Positions 46,744 through 60,790 of a stretch of DNA of 64,000 nt are shown piece by piece (within the stretch, counting starts at the first letter, position 1; every line of letters begins with the position of its first letter). The position numbers and the translations under genes are program-made. The notes beneath the pieces are model-generated. The model was not told the DNA's origin. It searched no databases and saw only the letters and a list, made by a program, of their open reading frames with translations. This DNA comes from Doris montereyensis (lineage: Eukaryota; Mollusca; Gastropoda; Nudibranchia; Dorididae), in NCBI GenBank assembly GCA_037039925.1, contig JAXRKP010000106.1, forward strand, positions 33,501 to 97,500. The letters are read 5' to 3'.

Positions 46744-46819
46744 TCAGCTACCCACGCCACCCTTCCTCCCCTTGGCAGCAAAAACAGCAATCTTGTCTTC
46801 ACAACCTGCTGACAAATCG

Positions 46820-49030
46820 TTCTTATTTGCTCTTCGAGAGTAAAATTCCAATGCGTTCTGTGTCTTGTTTATTCGTACCCTATATGTATGACATATCGCA
46901 TGACTCAACCTTGAAAGATTTGTTTGTTTTTCTGCTTCGTATTACATATAATATGTATATTTTTATTGCATAACCTGAGCACCCTTGTAATACTTACAAA
47001 AGTGGAGTGCGGAGCACTTTCCTTAGTGTCATGACCTGATGGGTGGAGTTGTGGCAAAAAATGCGACACTAACAACAAATCTATGATCTAGACTAGTATC
47101 CCATGGTCCATATCAGGAAGACTAAAAAAGAAAAAACAATAACAACAGCAAGGTGTGTTACAAATACTCAGTGTTTGGTCAAGGACACTGGCAATGAAAC
47201 AAACAAACAAACAAAGGAAATTTTAATGTAACTTTTCCCTACCATTCTGATGAAAACACAAATACGTTAAATTTTTATATTTGATCTTCTGCATAAATCA
47301 ATAAATACATAATATACAAATTTTCAAAATATCAGGGTTGACAATATAAGTACATGCAAGTGTTTATTTAAAGAAATTCTTTAAGAAGTCTATTTTTTGT
47401 TACACAATTTAAAATATCGTTTTTGTTTAACTTTAGTCTAAAACTTTTGATCCGTAGCATATACAGCCTTTCATCCGAACCATCATGTGATGATTTGTGC
47501 TTTTGTTTTCCTTGCTTTATCTGTAGCTCATGTACCATGAGTTTTCTTCTTTTTTAAAAAAAGGATATTAGAATTCTTTTTTGAGTCAGTTTGGTCTCTA
47601 CGCTTTCATGCTTTTATCATGATGTCAGAAAAAAGTAAAGTAAATGAAATGGCAACATTAAGATATGAGCACAAAGATGAAGGACAGAAAATGGAAAAAT
47701 GGAAAGAAGAACTGTTTTTACTATGATATCTTCCTTTGACACTAACTAAACCCATTATCTTATTAACCCTTTGGTGTCCAACTGTTTCTTTAGGTAAAAA
47801 TGTAGCTCCACCTAATTCCTGCATATTTAAGTACCTCTTTCTTTTGAAATCTGTAAGATATTGACACACTCTGACATGAAACTCCATCCTAGTTTATGTT
47901 CATAGGTCTATTGCATCATCTCCTGAAACTCTTATGTCCTTTGGGATTCAACTTTCAATTCTTCTTTTGATTGGTTTATGATCTACAGCCCAAGAAGAAA
48001 TAATCGCTCAGAAGACTGTATATTAATAAACCGTCATTGTCTTTTGCTTCAAGGGTAGAAAGTGGTTATGTCACAGTGTATGGTAGTCAGAATTCTTTAG
48101 ACATTGATTCTGAGAACGTTCAAATGAAAAATGAAACACAGGTTTAAATAAAGAGATTTAACCATTGTTCTTTACGCAAAAAAATTAATGTCATAAATTT
48201 ATCAAACGTTCTTGTTTATACTGTGCAATGTTTATTTCTTTGCATAATATTGTTTTTATGTGTACGACGTAATTAATTTTACCGGAAACCTGTACAATTT
48301 AGAGAAAATTGTCATGTTTTCATTTCAAGAGTTGCTGTATTGAAATGATTGTCATACATGTACTGAGATGAACAATATATTTATGTTTTGAGATTAAAAT
48401 TTGTTGTTGATAAATCATCATTGAAAAATAATGACAGCCATTTTAATTTTGGGAACTTTTTCATGTACATTCCATTTAACATGCTATTTTTATTTCCTGA
48501 TGGTTGATAAATGTTCACATGAATGAATTATAACGATTGTATAAATCGCAATGTCAATCAGCTCTTGTTTCTGTGTTTTCTGTAATCTGCCTTCAACATC
48601 CAGATGATACATTAGATAGGAGATGACCCATTAGGGAAGTGTGAAATTTTAACATTGAACTGTTTCACTTTCCTGGACTCTGTTGTGTACTTTCTCTTCC
48701 ATTGTCTCATTTTCTTTTTTTCGACTTTCATAATCTCGCAATCTTGATCCACAACCACGCAGTCTTTACCTTGACGGCTCAAACCGCTTTCTAGAACATT
48801 ACTATGACAACTGTTTTTGTGTCACCTTAATTATCATTCTCTCTTCAAAGCAAAAACGGGGTCTAGATCTATCCATGTGAATATGGTCATCAGGAAGGGA
48901 TGAAATTCGATTGAAAAATTTGAAAACAATATACATGCCATCAGTGAATAATCGGGAATTCGGAGATTGATCTGAAAAGATCAGGACAGTGATGTTATTC
49001 TAAGAATTGAACAATGCACATTTGTTTATA
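46820..49030. other. AT-rich intergenic stretch
   Basis: No supported gene. Small frames (for example 47606-47887 on the minus strand) show no motif. Confidence 0.4.
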
Positions 49031-49039
49031 GTATAGCAA

Positions 49040-49136
49040 AAAATATAGCATTTTTATATATATATATATAGAAATACATATCACAGTAACATTTATATAT
49101 ATATATATATAGAAATACATATCACAGTAACATTTT
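49040..49136. repeat. Short tandem duplication with TA tract
   Basis: A TATATA run followed by GAAATACATATCACAGTAAC occurs twice in tandem, about 46 bases apart. Confidence 0.85.
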
Positions 49137-49184
49137 TATCTTAGTGTCAAGCTATGCCATATTTTAAAGTCAAACCCCTTAGGT

Positions 49185-49400
49185 GTAGTGGACGTCGGTG
49201 GCCCAGTGGTTAGGATGCAGGAGATGGGATCATGAGGTTTTGATTTTAAATCCTGGCAAGGCTAGGTCCGACATTGAATTTTCTTGAGAAAGGCATTGAA
49301 GACATATTTCCCGACTTATTGCAAGTACAGCTGTCCTCACCTGCTTTACGCTATAGAAACAAGGACAAGCCCCGTTTCTTTCTGATCACAGCACCCTTCA
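49185..49400 (+). mobile_element. tRNA-derived SINE
   Basis: The tRNA-like head GTCGGTGGCCCAGTGGTTAG, a degenerate B box (GATTTTAAATCCTGG), CTTGAGAAAGGCATTGAAGA and the 3' part CTCACCTGCTTTACGCTATA, GAAACAAGGACAAGCCCC match the family in order. Confidence 0.75.
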
Positions 49401-51610
49401 AAGAATTTTACTTTTCTTTGTTGACTCTGTAAGGCTGTGTTGTGCATAACTCTAGTGACCAGACCGTCATCACTTTCATGAGACAAGCAAAGACAAAGAC
49501 CAGTTTTTTTAATTTGCTCAAATAGGTTGGAAATTGTATGATTGAATGAAAATTATCTTATACGTTACATTTCCTTTTATCTCTACATATCAAATTTAGG
49601 TAAAAATAATATGTTGTCAGATCCAATTTGGTTGTCAATGACTCAGAGAAGCAACATATGACTTTTAAGTGTAAATGAAGCAGTGTCACACATGTTTATT
49701 ATGACGTTTACCCCAAGTTTTCTCGCAAAATGTTCATATTTTGATAATGTCATACACATAAAAGTGTTGTCAATTGTTTTTCATGCCTTTAATTCCGATA
49801 CCTGCCAGTGCTTCAAATATTTCAGATTTTATTTTATATCTTCCTGTTTGAGTAGAATTTAACTTAGCATATTGATTTGTTCCTTGGCATAAATTTAGGA
49901 GAAGGAAACTACTTTTTTATTCCCCATTTTTTTTGTTTTGTTTCAATTGTAGTTACCCAAGATACCAAGCCTCACATTGTGACAGTCACCAGAGCAACGT
50001 CATGTCTTTCCCCTAGCGTGACCTCTGCTTACTGTTTCACTTTAGGTTTTTTTTTATGCATTGCTGGTCAAAGCTTATTTGTGTTTCATATGTCAAGGGG
50101 AATGAAGGAATGCATTTCATGTGGAAATACGATTAGGCTTGTAGCAATATGCTTTCCACTTTTGTCTCCATCAAAAGTAACGGTTCGTTTTGTTTATTCA
50201 TTGATTTTTTTTGCTGAAAGAAGAAAATAACGTGAAATATTGTTCTGGTAGCCTATTAACTTTTCCAATTAAAATTATTTTTTTTTAATTGTTTTATTTT
50301 CTTTAAAAAAAAAGTTTAAGTAAGACTTTAACAATTTTGACTTTGATTCAGAGTTCATTGCCAGTCATTGACCTTTGATCTCTCCATGGAGAGGGTCTAC
50401 ACGTCATTAATTGGTGTCTCAATATCGTCGGTAGAATATTTTAAAAAATCAAAACCAAAAAGAAACCTTACGTGAAATTGTGATTATGATTCCCAAATTA
50501 TATTTTATCTGACTGTCACATCAACGTTTTATACCACAAAATTTATGCTGACTTCCTGTGTGGATTATGCTGACTTCCAGTGTGGCATTCGCATCAACTA
50601 TGCTCGTACTTTTAATGATGTTTTCAGTTTGAAACTATATTTGTAATTTCATAACATTCCTCCTTTGTATATACATGTATACAACTTGCATCAAACTCTA
50701 TAATAGCAATGTCAAATGTTAGCATTATTTTTTTTAACTCCTTTTTCAATGTATATATATATTTAGTTATACAAAATGAAAAGCACATTTTCAGGTGAAA
50801 AGATACACATAATTGTTGACTTTATGAAATTGTATTCCTTTTTTCAAACTGTTATATGATGAATATGTGTGACTGATGAAGAGGTGTCTATATATCTATA
50901 CTTGTGTATATTTGTTATATTTAGTTTTCCTACATGAGTTGCATGTTCAGGTGAAATATAGTTTATTGACTTTATGAAAAAGGGTCATTCGAAATTATTT
51001 TTTTCTTATCAAACTGTTATATGAGAGTATATGGGGCAAATGAAGCAACAATATATGTATCTTATATATATTATGTCTGTTGTTATGTGTGAATAGATGG
51101 ATTTTATGTGTGCTCTTGATGTATTTTAGAGATGCATGACATAGATATTTGAGTGCAATCAGATCTTGAGTGAAATAAGATGGTTGATTGAAATGACAAG
51201 ATGAGTGGAATGAGATTGACAAGTAAAATTGACAAGACGAGAGCTATGAGATAGAATGAACTACAATGTTGACGTGCCAATTAACCAGAAAAAAAAACAA
51301 CTTTTCTGATAGATTGTTTGTCTACATTGATAACTGTTGGTGTAACTGTTGGTGAAAGTCTTGTGACACTGCATCAGAATGACATATACTATATGTCATG
51401 TATATATTATGAAACATTCCATTCGTTGATATGATACTCTCATCAAATAATTATAATGTTTCTCATATATAAATTTATTTGACAGTGATTCTCCTCATGT
51501 CTCAAATATAAAATGCATTCCAAATTTTTTATCTACAAAATAAACTTAACTATAAATTTTTTGAAATTTAAACAACGAAGCATGATATGTCTGGTTCAAT
51601 TTTTCCATCT
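49401..51610. other. AT-rich stretch with one degenerate ~160-bp tandem duplication
   Basis: Around 50786-51085 a block with CAGGTGAAA, TTGACTTTATGAAA and CAAACTGTTATATGA occurs twice in the same order. A frame at 49877-50230 shows no family motif. No gene is supported. Confidence 0.45.
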
Positions 51611-51619
51611 TTTACATAG

Positions 51620-52480
51620 CTTCGGTCCCAGTGTTTGCTGTGCTACTGGTGTGCTGATGGTTTGTGGTAGGTGCTACTTCTCTCCCTTTATTCTTTCACT
51701 TCTCTTTTGTATTATCTCTTAATTTACCCTGAGATCATCACAATGGCGGACAGGATAAATTTCAATTAAACTACTGATGTGATGTCCCTCTTCTTTCCTT
51801 TCTTTATTTCAAACGATGGACGGTTGGTTGGCACTACTGTAAGTGCACTTCCTTTTACATGTTATTCTCTTTCATGGGCAGTGCGGGTGGTTGGCGAGTG
51901 ATGCTGGTAGGTTCTTCTTCTTTACTTGTACTTCTCTGTTATCTTGCTGTTTTCTCTTAATTCACCCTGAGATCACCACAATGTTGGACGGGGTAAATTT
52001 CAGTTAAACAAACAATTGTGGGTGGTTGGCAGGTGTTACCGGTAGGTTCTATTTCTTTCCTTTCACCCTTTCACCCATCTTTCATCTTGCTGTTTCCTCC
52101 TGAGTTCACCGCATATGGTGGACGGTTAATTTCATTAAACTTTCTCTTTCACATGTCTATAGTGGGTGGTTGGCAGGCACTGTTCGTGGGTCCTACTTCT
52201 TTCCCTTCCTTCTTCAAGGTATCTTTCATCTTGCTGCTTCCTGTTAATTTTCCCTGAGATCACCACAATGTATTATAGACAGGCTTAATCGCAGTGAAAC
52301 AAATTCACATGTCTTTTATTTTGCTGTTTCGTCTTAATGCACCCTAAGATCACCATGTAAGGTGGATTGAAGATATATTTCATTGAAACAAGCCGTTTTC
52401 ACAAGCCTTTCGTTTTGCTAGTTCCTCTTAATTCATACCAAGATAGTGGTCGAGCTGAATCAGAATAAAACAAGCAATAA
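51620..52480 (+). repeat. Cluster of CAAA-tailed elements
   Basis: At least five consecutive copies or partial copies of the ~130-bp family lie head to tail (starts near 51640, 51815, 51885, 52018, 52162, with remnants to 52480), all on the + strand. Shared strings include GGTTGGCAGG, GGTTCTTCTTC/GGTCCTACTTC, CATCTTGCTG, CTGAGATCACCACAATG and GGGTAAATTTCA. One more copy is embedded in the satellite at 52862-52955. Confidence 0.85.
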
Positions 52481-52659
52481 ATAACACAAGTCTTTCCATA
52501 TATTATAGGAATACCACATATACATGTATGTACATGTATGTCCCTTCCAGACTTCTCTCCTTTGACTTTGAGTGTCATCCTTACACCCCCATCCCTTCCA
52601 CCATCCTATGCAAACTTACACATCACTTACTGGATGTTTTAAATTGTCATGTTTGTTGT

Positions 52660-55600
52660 TTGTTTCAAACTGACGTTACACCAAATAACAAAGCAACCAT
52701 ACACTTAAATGGTGGATGATATTACATAAATAACAAAGCAACCAATCACTTTAATGGTGGATGATATTACATAAATAACAAAGCAACCATACACTTAAAT
52801 GGTGGATGATATTACATAAATAACAAAGCAACCAATCACTTTAATGGTGGATGAAATAACAAGCGAGCAGGTGGTGGGCATCTTGCTTTTTCCTCTTAAT
52901 TTACTATGAGATCACCGAAATGGTGGACAGGGTAAATTTCAATGAAACACACAAATAATAGAGTTATTAATCACTCTAAGGTTAAATGATACTACACCAA
53001 ATAACAAAGCAATAAATCACTTTCATGGTAGATGATGTTAAACCAAATAACAAAGCAACCAATCGCTCTAATAGTGGATAATGTTAAACCAAATAACAAA
53101 GCAATCAATTACTTTAATGGTGGATAATTAAACCAAATAACAAAGCAATCAATTACTTTAATGGTGGATAATTAAACCAAATAACAAAGCAATAAACCGC
53201 TCTCTTGGTTGATGATATTACATCAAATTACAAAATAACTGATCTCATGGTGGATGATATTACACCAGATAGCAAAGCACCCATCAAATTATAACAATGC
53301 AACCAATCACTCGAACTTTAATAGTTGATGATATTACACCAAATAACAAGGCAGCCATCATATTGACAAATCAACCATCAAATAACAATGCAACCATTCA
53401 CTTTAATTGTTGATGATATTACACCAACTAACAAAACAACCTTCAAATAACATTGCAACCAATCACTTTAATTGTGGATGATATTACACCAAAAACAAAG
53501 CAACCAATCAGACTAATGGAGATGATATTACACCAAAAACAAAGCAACCAATCAGACTAATGGAGATGATATTACACCAAAAACAAAACCAAAGACCACC
53601 AATAACAAGCAACCAATCAAACTAATGGAGATGATATTACACCAACTAACAAAGCAACCAATCAGACTAATGGAGATGATATTGCACCAAAAACAAAGCA
53701 ACCAATCAGACATGATATTACACCAACTAACAATGCAACCAATCAAACTAATGGGAATAATACAACAAACAAAGCAACCAATCAGACTAATGGAGATGAT
53801 ATTACACCAACTAACAAAGCAACCAATCAGACTAATGGAGATGACATTGCACCAAAAACAAAGCAACCAATCAGACTAATGGAGATGATATTACACCAAC
53901 TAACAAAGCAACCAATCAGACTAATGGAGATGATATTACACCAACTAACAAAGCAACCAATCAAACTAATGGGGATAATACAACAACTCACAAAGCAACC
54001 AATCAGACTAATGGAGATGATATTACCAACCAGCATCCAATAAGACAAATGGAGATTTTACAACAATTAACAAAACAACCAATCAGACTAATGGAGATAA
54101 CAAAGCAACCAATCAGATAATGGAGATATTACACCAATTAACAAAGCAACCAATCAGACTAATGGAGATGATATTACATCAACTAACAAAGCAACCAATC
54201 AGACTAATGGAGATGATATTACACCAACTAACAAAGCAACCAATCAGACTAATGGGGATATTACACCAACTAACAAAGCAGCCATTCAGACTAATGGAGA
54301 TGATATTACACCAACTAACAAAGCAACCACAAAGCATCCAATAAGACAAATGGAGATGTTACAACAATTAACAAAACAACCAATCAGACTAATGGAGATG
54401 ATGTTACACCAACTAACAAAGCAACCAATCAGACTAATGGATGATGTTACACCAATTAACAAAGCAACCAATCAGACTAATGGAGATGATGTTACATCAA
54501 TTAACAAAGCAACCAATCAGACTAAAGGAGATGATATTACACCAACTAACAAAGCAACCAATCAGACTAATGGAGATGATATTACACCAACTAACAAAGC
54601 AACCAATCAGACTAATGGAGATGATATTACACCAACTAACAAAGCAACCACAAAGGACTAATGGAGATGATATAACACCAATTAACAAAGCAACCAATCA
54701 ACTAATGGAGATGATATTACATAAATAACAAAGCAACCAATCAAACTAATGGAGATGATATTGCACCAACAAAAGAAAGCAACCAATCAGACTAACGGAG
54801 ATGATATAACACCAACTAACAAAGCAACCAATCAGACTAATGGAGATGATATTACACAACAAAACCAAGCAACCAATCAGACTAATGGAGATGATGTTAC
54901 ACCAAAACAAAGCAACCAATCAGACTAATGGAGATGATGTTACACCAATTAACAAAGCAACCAATCAGACTAATGGAGATGATGCTACACCAACTAACAA
55001 AGCAACTTATCAGACTAATGGAGATGATATTACACCAACTAACAAAGCAACCAATCAGACTAATGGAGATGATATTACACCAACTAACAAAGCAACCACA
55101 AAGGACTAATGGAGATGATATAACACCAACTAAGAAAGCAACCAATCAAACTAAAAGAGATGATATTACATAAATAACAAAGCAACCAATCAAACTAATG
55201 GAGATGATATTGCACCCAACTAAGAAAGCAACCAATCAGACTAATGGAGATGATATAACACCAACTAACAAAGCAACCAATCAGACTAATGGAGATGATA
55301 TTACACAACAAAACCAAGCAACCAATCAGACTAATGGAGATGATGTTACAATCTGACTAATGGAGAAAACAAAGCAACCAATCAGACTAATGGAGATGAT
55401 GTTACACCAAAAACAAAGCAACCAATCAGACTAATGGAGATGATGTTACACCAAAAACAAAGCAACCAATCAGACTAATGGAGATGATGTTACACCAAAA
55501 ACAAAAAAAGCAACCAATCAGACTAATGGAGATGATGTTACACCAAAAACAAAGCAACCAATCAGACTAATGGAGATGATGTTACACCAATTAACAAAGC

Positions 55601-56268
55601 AACCAATCAGACTAATGGAGATGATGCTACACCAACTAACAAAGCAACTTATCAGACTAATGGAGATGATATTACACCAACTAACAAAGCAACCAATCAG
55701 ACTAATGGAGATGATATTACACCAACTAACAAAGCAACCACAAAGGACTAATGGAGATGATATAACACCAACTAAGAAAGCAACCAATCAAACTAAAAGA
55801 GATGATATTACATAAATAACAAAGCAACCAATCAAACTAATGGAGATGATATTGCACCAACTAAGAAAGCAACCAATCAGACTAATGGAGATGATATAAC
55901 ACCAACTAACAAAGCAACCAATCAGACTAATGGAGATGATATTACACAACAAAACCAAGCAACCAATCAGACTAATGGAGGTGATGTTACACCAAAAACA
56001 AAGCAACCAATCTGACTAATGGAGATGATGTTACACCAAAAACCAAGCAACCAATCAGACTAATGGAGATGATGTTACACCAAAAACAAAGCAACCAATC
56101 AGACTAATGGAGATGATGTTACACCAAAAACAAAGCAACCAATCAGACTAATGGAGATGATGTTACACCAAAAACCAAGCAACCAATCAGACTAATGGAG
56201 ATGATGTTACACCAAAAACAAAGCAACCAATCTGACTAACGGAGATGATGTTACATAAAATATAAAAT
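52660..56268. repeat. 45-bp satellite array, left block
   Basis: About 75 copies of a 45-bp unit, TAACAAAGCAACCAATCAGA, CTAATGGAGATGATATTACA, CCAAC, more diverged towards the left. Higher-order duplication is visible: the stretch 54840-55200 recurs nearly intact at 55480-55840. The unit is 15 codons, so long frames occur on both strands (for example peptides built on NKATNQTNGDDITPT); they are not genes. Confidence 0.97.
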
Positions 56269-57142
56269 GCGGGGTAGCAACACTGCTATCGTAACTCACA
56301 TTTTCCAAATTTTACAGGAGGAAGGAAAAACTGATTTACTGAGTGACTAATGTGACACAAAACACCCGAAACTTTGGTTTTATATTGCAAATTATACTAT
56401 TTAACTGATGGTTGGTGGGTTTTTTATGTTTCGATGTATGCATTTTGAGAAAATTGAAGTTACAATAGTCGGCACTGCTAAAATGGACTGCCAAGTGTCG
56501 TAACTCACACTTACTACAGTTGAGCAGCCAATATAGTCTGCAAACGCAGTGGCAAAACATTGTAACTTAAAGATACGATACATGAGCAGCCATATTAACA
56601 GGAGTGTTGTTATACTAGTTGAATGTTTGTATCAGACATACAACTTTTTGCCAAACAAATGCTTTATTGGAGCAAAGAAAGAAAATACTATTGTGAAAAT
56701 AATGTATTTCATTGAGTAATATTAAGAAGTTTATATTTCTTAAGATGTCCCCTATTAATATTCAACTATTTAGAATAAAGTGAATTCCTATAACGTCATA
56801 AAACCGTTCTCAATGACTCATTGCATGGACTTGAACCAAAAATGTCAACATCCAATTATTTAAAAGTTAAAATCAAGACACATTTCTGCTTAATCCAAAT
56901 CATGTTTCCTTGTATTTTATGTGAGTACCTGGGGTCCTAGAAAAGCCACCGAGAGGTGCATCATTTAAGTATACTGAAGATACCCATCTGCTCCCGAGTG
57001 GATTAATAAAGTTTAAATATTCTTTTCAGAAGGCTGAAATCATGTTTCAAACCCAATTAAAGTACAGACAGAGAGCATATCTCGGATTATCCCACTCCTG
57101 CAGTATATATATATATATATATATAAATATATATAAACCCAA

Positions 57143-57180
<38 letters not shown>

Positions 57181-59614
57181 CTCCAACCACATAAGGCTTT
57201 TATTTCATGGGGTTCAATTGCCTCATTCTTGCTAATAACATCAATCTAAGGGACGGAATTACCCCAAGTCACCTCAAGCCACGACGCCACAGTGAAATGT
57301 AATCACAATAATACACAAGACGCCATTCACCATACCTCATTTATAACAATGACACAATATAGTACTGCTTCAATTTGTATTCCTATCCGTGCATCGAACT
57401 TTATTAATGATAATTAACTTCTTTATAGCAGGTCAAGAGGGGTCATGTTGTATCTTTCAAAATAAAATAATAGAAAGGGGATTAAAAGGAAGCAACCAAC
57501 TGTAACAAGAACAGGTATTTTAAACATTCACAATACAATCGGCATAGTTTTCGTTTATGTAAATTGCTTTTGAGCAGTTCGTTCCTTGTGTCATTCCTCG
57601 TATAATGTCCATCTATCTGGGAGAATGAGTCAATCAAAGAACTGCTTCCTATTCAACCTCAATTTCATGTGCTCTCGGTTCATATCTACTTCCTAGTTCT
57701 TTCCCTGCAGCATTGACACCGACCAACTTGCGTAGAGCTATGTGTACCATTTGTTTTTGACAAAGTCAAGTTCTCAAGGGTTTGAGGGGAGTGTAAGTCA
57801 AAGAGAATTGGCAGCGTGACCATTCGTGTCTTTTGCTTCTTTTCTTTACAGCAAACAACTTTCAACAGAAATTCGCGTTGACATCTAAGGTCTCCAAGTT
57901 CCCAAAACCCATAGAATTTCTCCAGGCGTTCTTTCCTTGTGAACTTCTGTTAACAGTTGAGTCGACAAGACTGTCCACAACCACACTTCATACTTTTAGC
58001 CTCTTTTCATACGTCATTTCTTGTCTAATATGCAAGACCACTGGTCTTGTTCTTCTTTGTCTTGTTCTTCTTTGAAACATTTCTCTTTCAATCCAGTGAG
58101 TGGTTTCATTTCTTTTCCTTTTTCCCCAACAATTTTCTATTTGCCTGTACACGTTGTATCGTGATCAGTTTAAGAATTGGAATTGAAGAAAGTGTCAGTA
58201 ATCAGAGAAATGGGATCAACGTCCTGTTTTGACGTTATTAGTTTGGCTAATGGTAGCCATGCTTCTGAATAATAAAAAAATCTTCACTTAGAGCGATATC
58301 TTTGAATTGCCTGAGAGCTTCCGAATCGAAGAAATCAATATTCTATTCCCTAATTCAAACCCAGAGAAAGAGCTTGGTTCAGAGTAAGTACCGGTACTCA
58401 GTCTAGGAACCGGAGGTATAGGACTCGCTGGGGCATCAATCAAAGGAGGGATGCAGGCAGTCCGTCGATTTTCAACGTGAAAATTTCGCCATGCGGCCTG
58501 TTCAAACGATGTCGAATTAAAATGCGCTCAGGGAGAATTCCTGAGATGAAAACCAGATCTGTTATGACACTTAGCAGCAGCCTTATACAACACTTTTAAT
58601 AGTCTGTGACTCAGAATTACAACGAATGTTGTCTGCGCATTGAGCACAAGAGAATGCTAGATTGAAGAGGTGATCTCATTTGTAATGATAAATGAGTGGT
58701 TTATTAAATTATTACATTTCTGCACGACTAGACGTGAAGCTAAACTTGAACCAACCTGTTACCCCTCCAGAAACTATCTTCTGTAGTAAACCACATGAAG
58801 CCTCAGAACACATTATACTCAAATGGGGCCAACCTCATCAAAAAAGAAGAATACATTGGTGGCTCTGGTGGGTTGGGGAATCTTTAATGCTGCACATAAC
58901 TTTAAAATGTTGCATTAAATAATGGTTTACGGAAATGTCTACCCTGAGTCCATTTTAGGGAATTTTGTTTTCTCATTGGCTGACAACAGCGGAAATAAAA
59001 TAAAAAGACTGACATTCACACATATACAAAAAGTGAAAAGCGTACTCACAGCTCAACAGCAAAAATGAGTCCGAGTTACTGCTCTTATTTTGGACTTAAC
59101 ATTCCTTTAAGAAAGCAATATTTTTAGAATATTCCTAAAATGATATTAATGCGTTATGCAATTCAAAGTTGTACTGGACAGAAGAAAAAGCCCAAACAAG
59201 CGATCAACTACTCCATCCTCATGTTTGGTCGACATCAAAGGACCGTCATAAGCAATACTGACCAGAGGGATCAGCTTTTTCTTCTTTTTTTATTATTAAA
59301 GAATAATACGCAGCTATCGTAATTGCTTATAAACTCAATTAGCTTTGCTCTCGTTTGGACCTTATGTTGGCAACTTAAGTATTGTGAGTAGGAAAAAAAA
59401 TATAATAATTTGCCATCTGTCAGGTAACAATTTTCATAAATTTGACTCTACACTTTTAGAATACAATAGTATGGAATTGTTTAATAACTAGCTTTTATAT
59501 TACTACAGTGCCCTGAACATTTTAGAGCTGATGGGTTACCTCTCCTTGGTAACTTTTATCGAAAACAGCGGTTTTAGCCAAAAAGTGGAGACGATAGTTT
59601 AGTTGCTACCCCGC
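56269..59614. mobile_element. 3.35-kb segment with terminal inverted repeats inside the satellite
   Basis: The left end GCGGGGTAGCAAC at 56269-56281 is a perfect inverted match to GTTGCTACCCCGC at 59602-59614; after a four-base mismatch, CTATCGT continues on both ends. The same satellite lies on both sides. GTAACTCACA recurs near the left end (about 56291 and 56497), like subterminal repeats. No transposase is recognised, and a target-site duplication is not clear (AAAAT-like flanks). TA tracts sit at 57105-57180. This looks like a non-autonomous DNA transposon that inserted into, or carries, the satellite. Confidence 0.6.
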
Positions 59615-59619
59615 GAAAA

Positions 59620-60790
59620 ATACCCAATCACTCTAATTATGGATGATATTACATCAAATAACAAAGCAACCAATCACTCTTATTATAGTGGATAATATTA
59701 CACGAAATAACAAAATGGTGGATTATAATACCATAAAAAAAAGCAAAGCACTCAGTCGCTGTAGTGGGATGATATTACATCAAATAACAAAGTAACCAAT
59801 CAATCAGATGGGACTGATATAGACACTAAATAACAAAACAATTAATCATTCTAATGGTGGAGGATGTTAAACCAAATAACAAAGCAACCAATCCCTCTAT
59901 TGGTGGTTGATGATAAACCAAATAAGAAAATAACCAATCAAACTCTAATGGTGGGTGATGTTAAACCAAATAAGAAAATAACCAATCACTCTAATGGGGA
60001 GTGATGTTAAACCAAATAAAGAAAATAACCAATCAATATAATGGCGGGTCATGCTAAATCAAGAAACATAGCAACCAATCAATCTAATGGTGGATCATGC
60101 TAAATCAAGTAACAAAGCAACCAATCAATCTAATGGCGGATCATGCTAAATCAAGTAACATAGCAACCAATCAATCTAATGGTGGATCATGTTAAATCAA
60201 GTAACAAAGCAACCAATCAATCTAATGGTGGTTGATGTTTAATCAAGGAACAAAGCAACCAATCAATCTAATGGCGGGTCCTATTAAATCAAGTAACGAA
60301 GCAACCAATCAATATCATGATGCATGATGTTAAATCAAGTAATAAAGCAACCAATCATTCTAATGGTGGATGACGTTAAATCAAGTAATAAAGCAACCAA
60401 TCAACCTAATGGTGGAGGATGTTAAACCAAATAACAAAGCAACGTATCAATCTTATGGTGGATGATGTTAAACTAAATAACAAAGCAATAATCAATCTAA
60501 TGGTGGATCGTGTTAATCCAAATAACAAAGCAACGAATCAATCTAATAGTGGATGGTGTTAAACCAAACAACAAAACAACGAATCAATCTAATAGTGGAT
60601 GATGTTACACTAAATATAAAAACACCTAATCGTTCTAGTGGTGGGTGATAGTAGATAGATCTATACTTAATAACAAAACAGCCAATAACTTTAATGATGG
60701 GTGCTTTTATAACAAACAACCACACAGTCTAGTAATGGATAATAGAACGGCATATCTTAATAACAAAACAGCCAACCAATTTAAAGGCTG
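59620..60790. repeat. 45/46-bp satellite array, right block
   Basis: About 25 diverged copies of the same satellite as on the left (AAATAACAAAGCAACCAATC, AATCTAATGGTGGATGATGT, TAAACC). Units resemble the diverged left edge of the left block near 52700-53200 more than its homogeneous centre. Confidence 0.93.

Noticed and set aside
49877..50230. 117-codon frame on the + strand
   Set aside because: Hydrophobic and T-rich sequence without family motif, splice context or codon pattern unlike the background.
53552..56006. Many overlapping 60-104 codon frames on both strands
   Set aside because: The 45-bp satellite is 15 codons long and stays open on both strands; the periodic peptides follow the DNA repeat.
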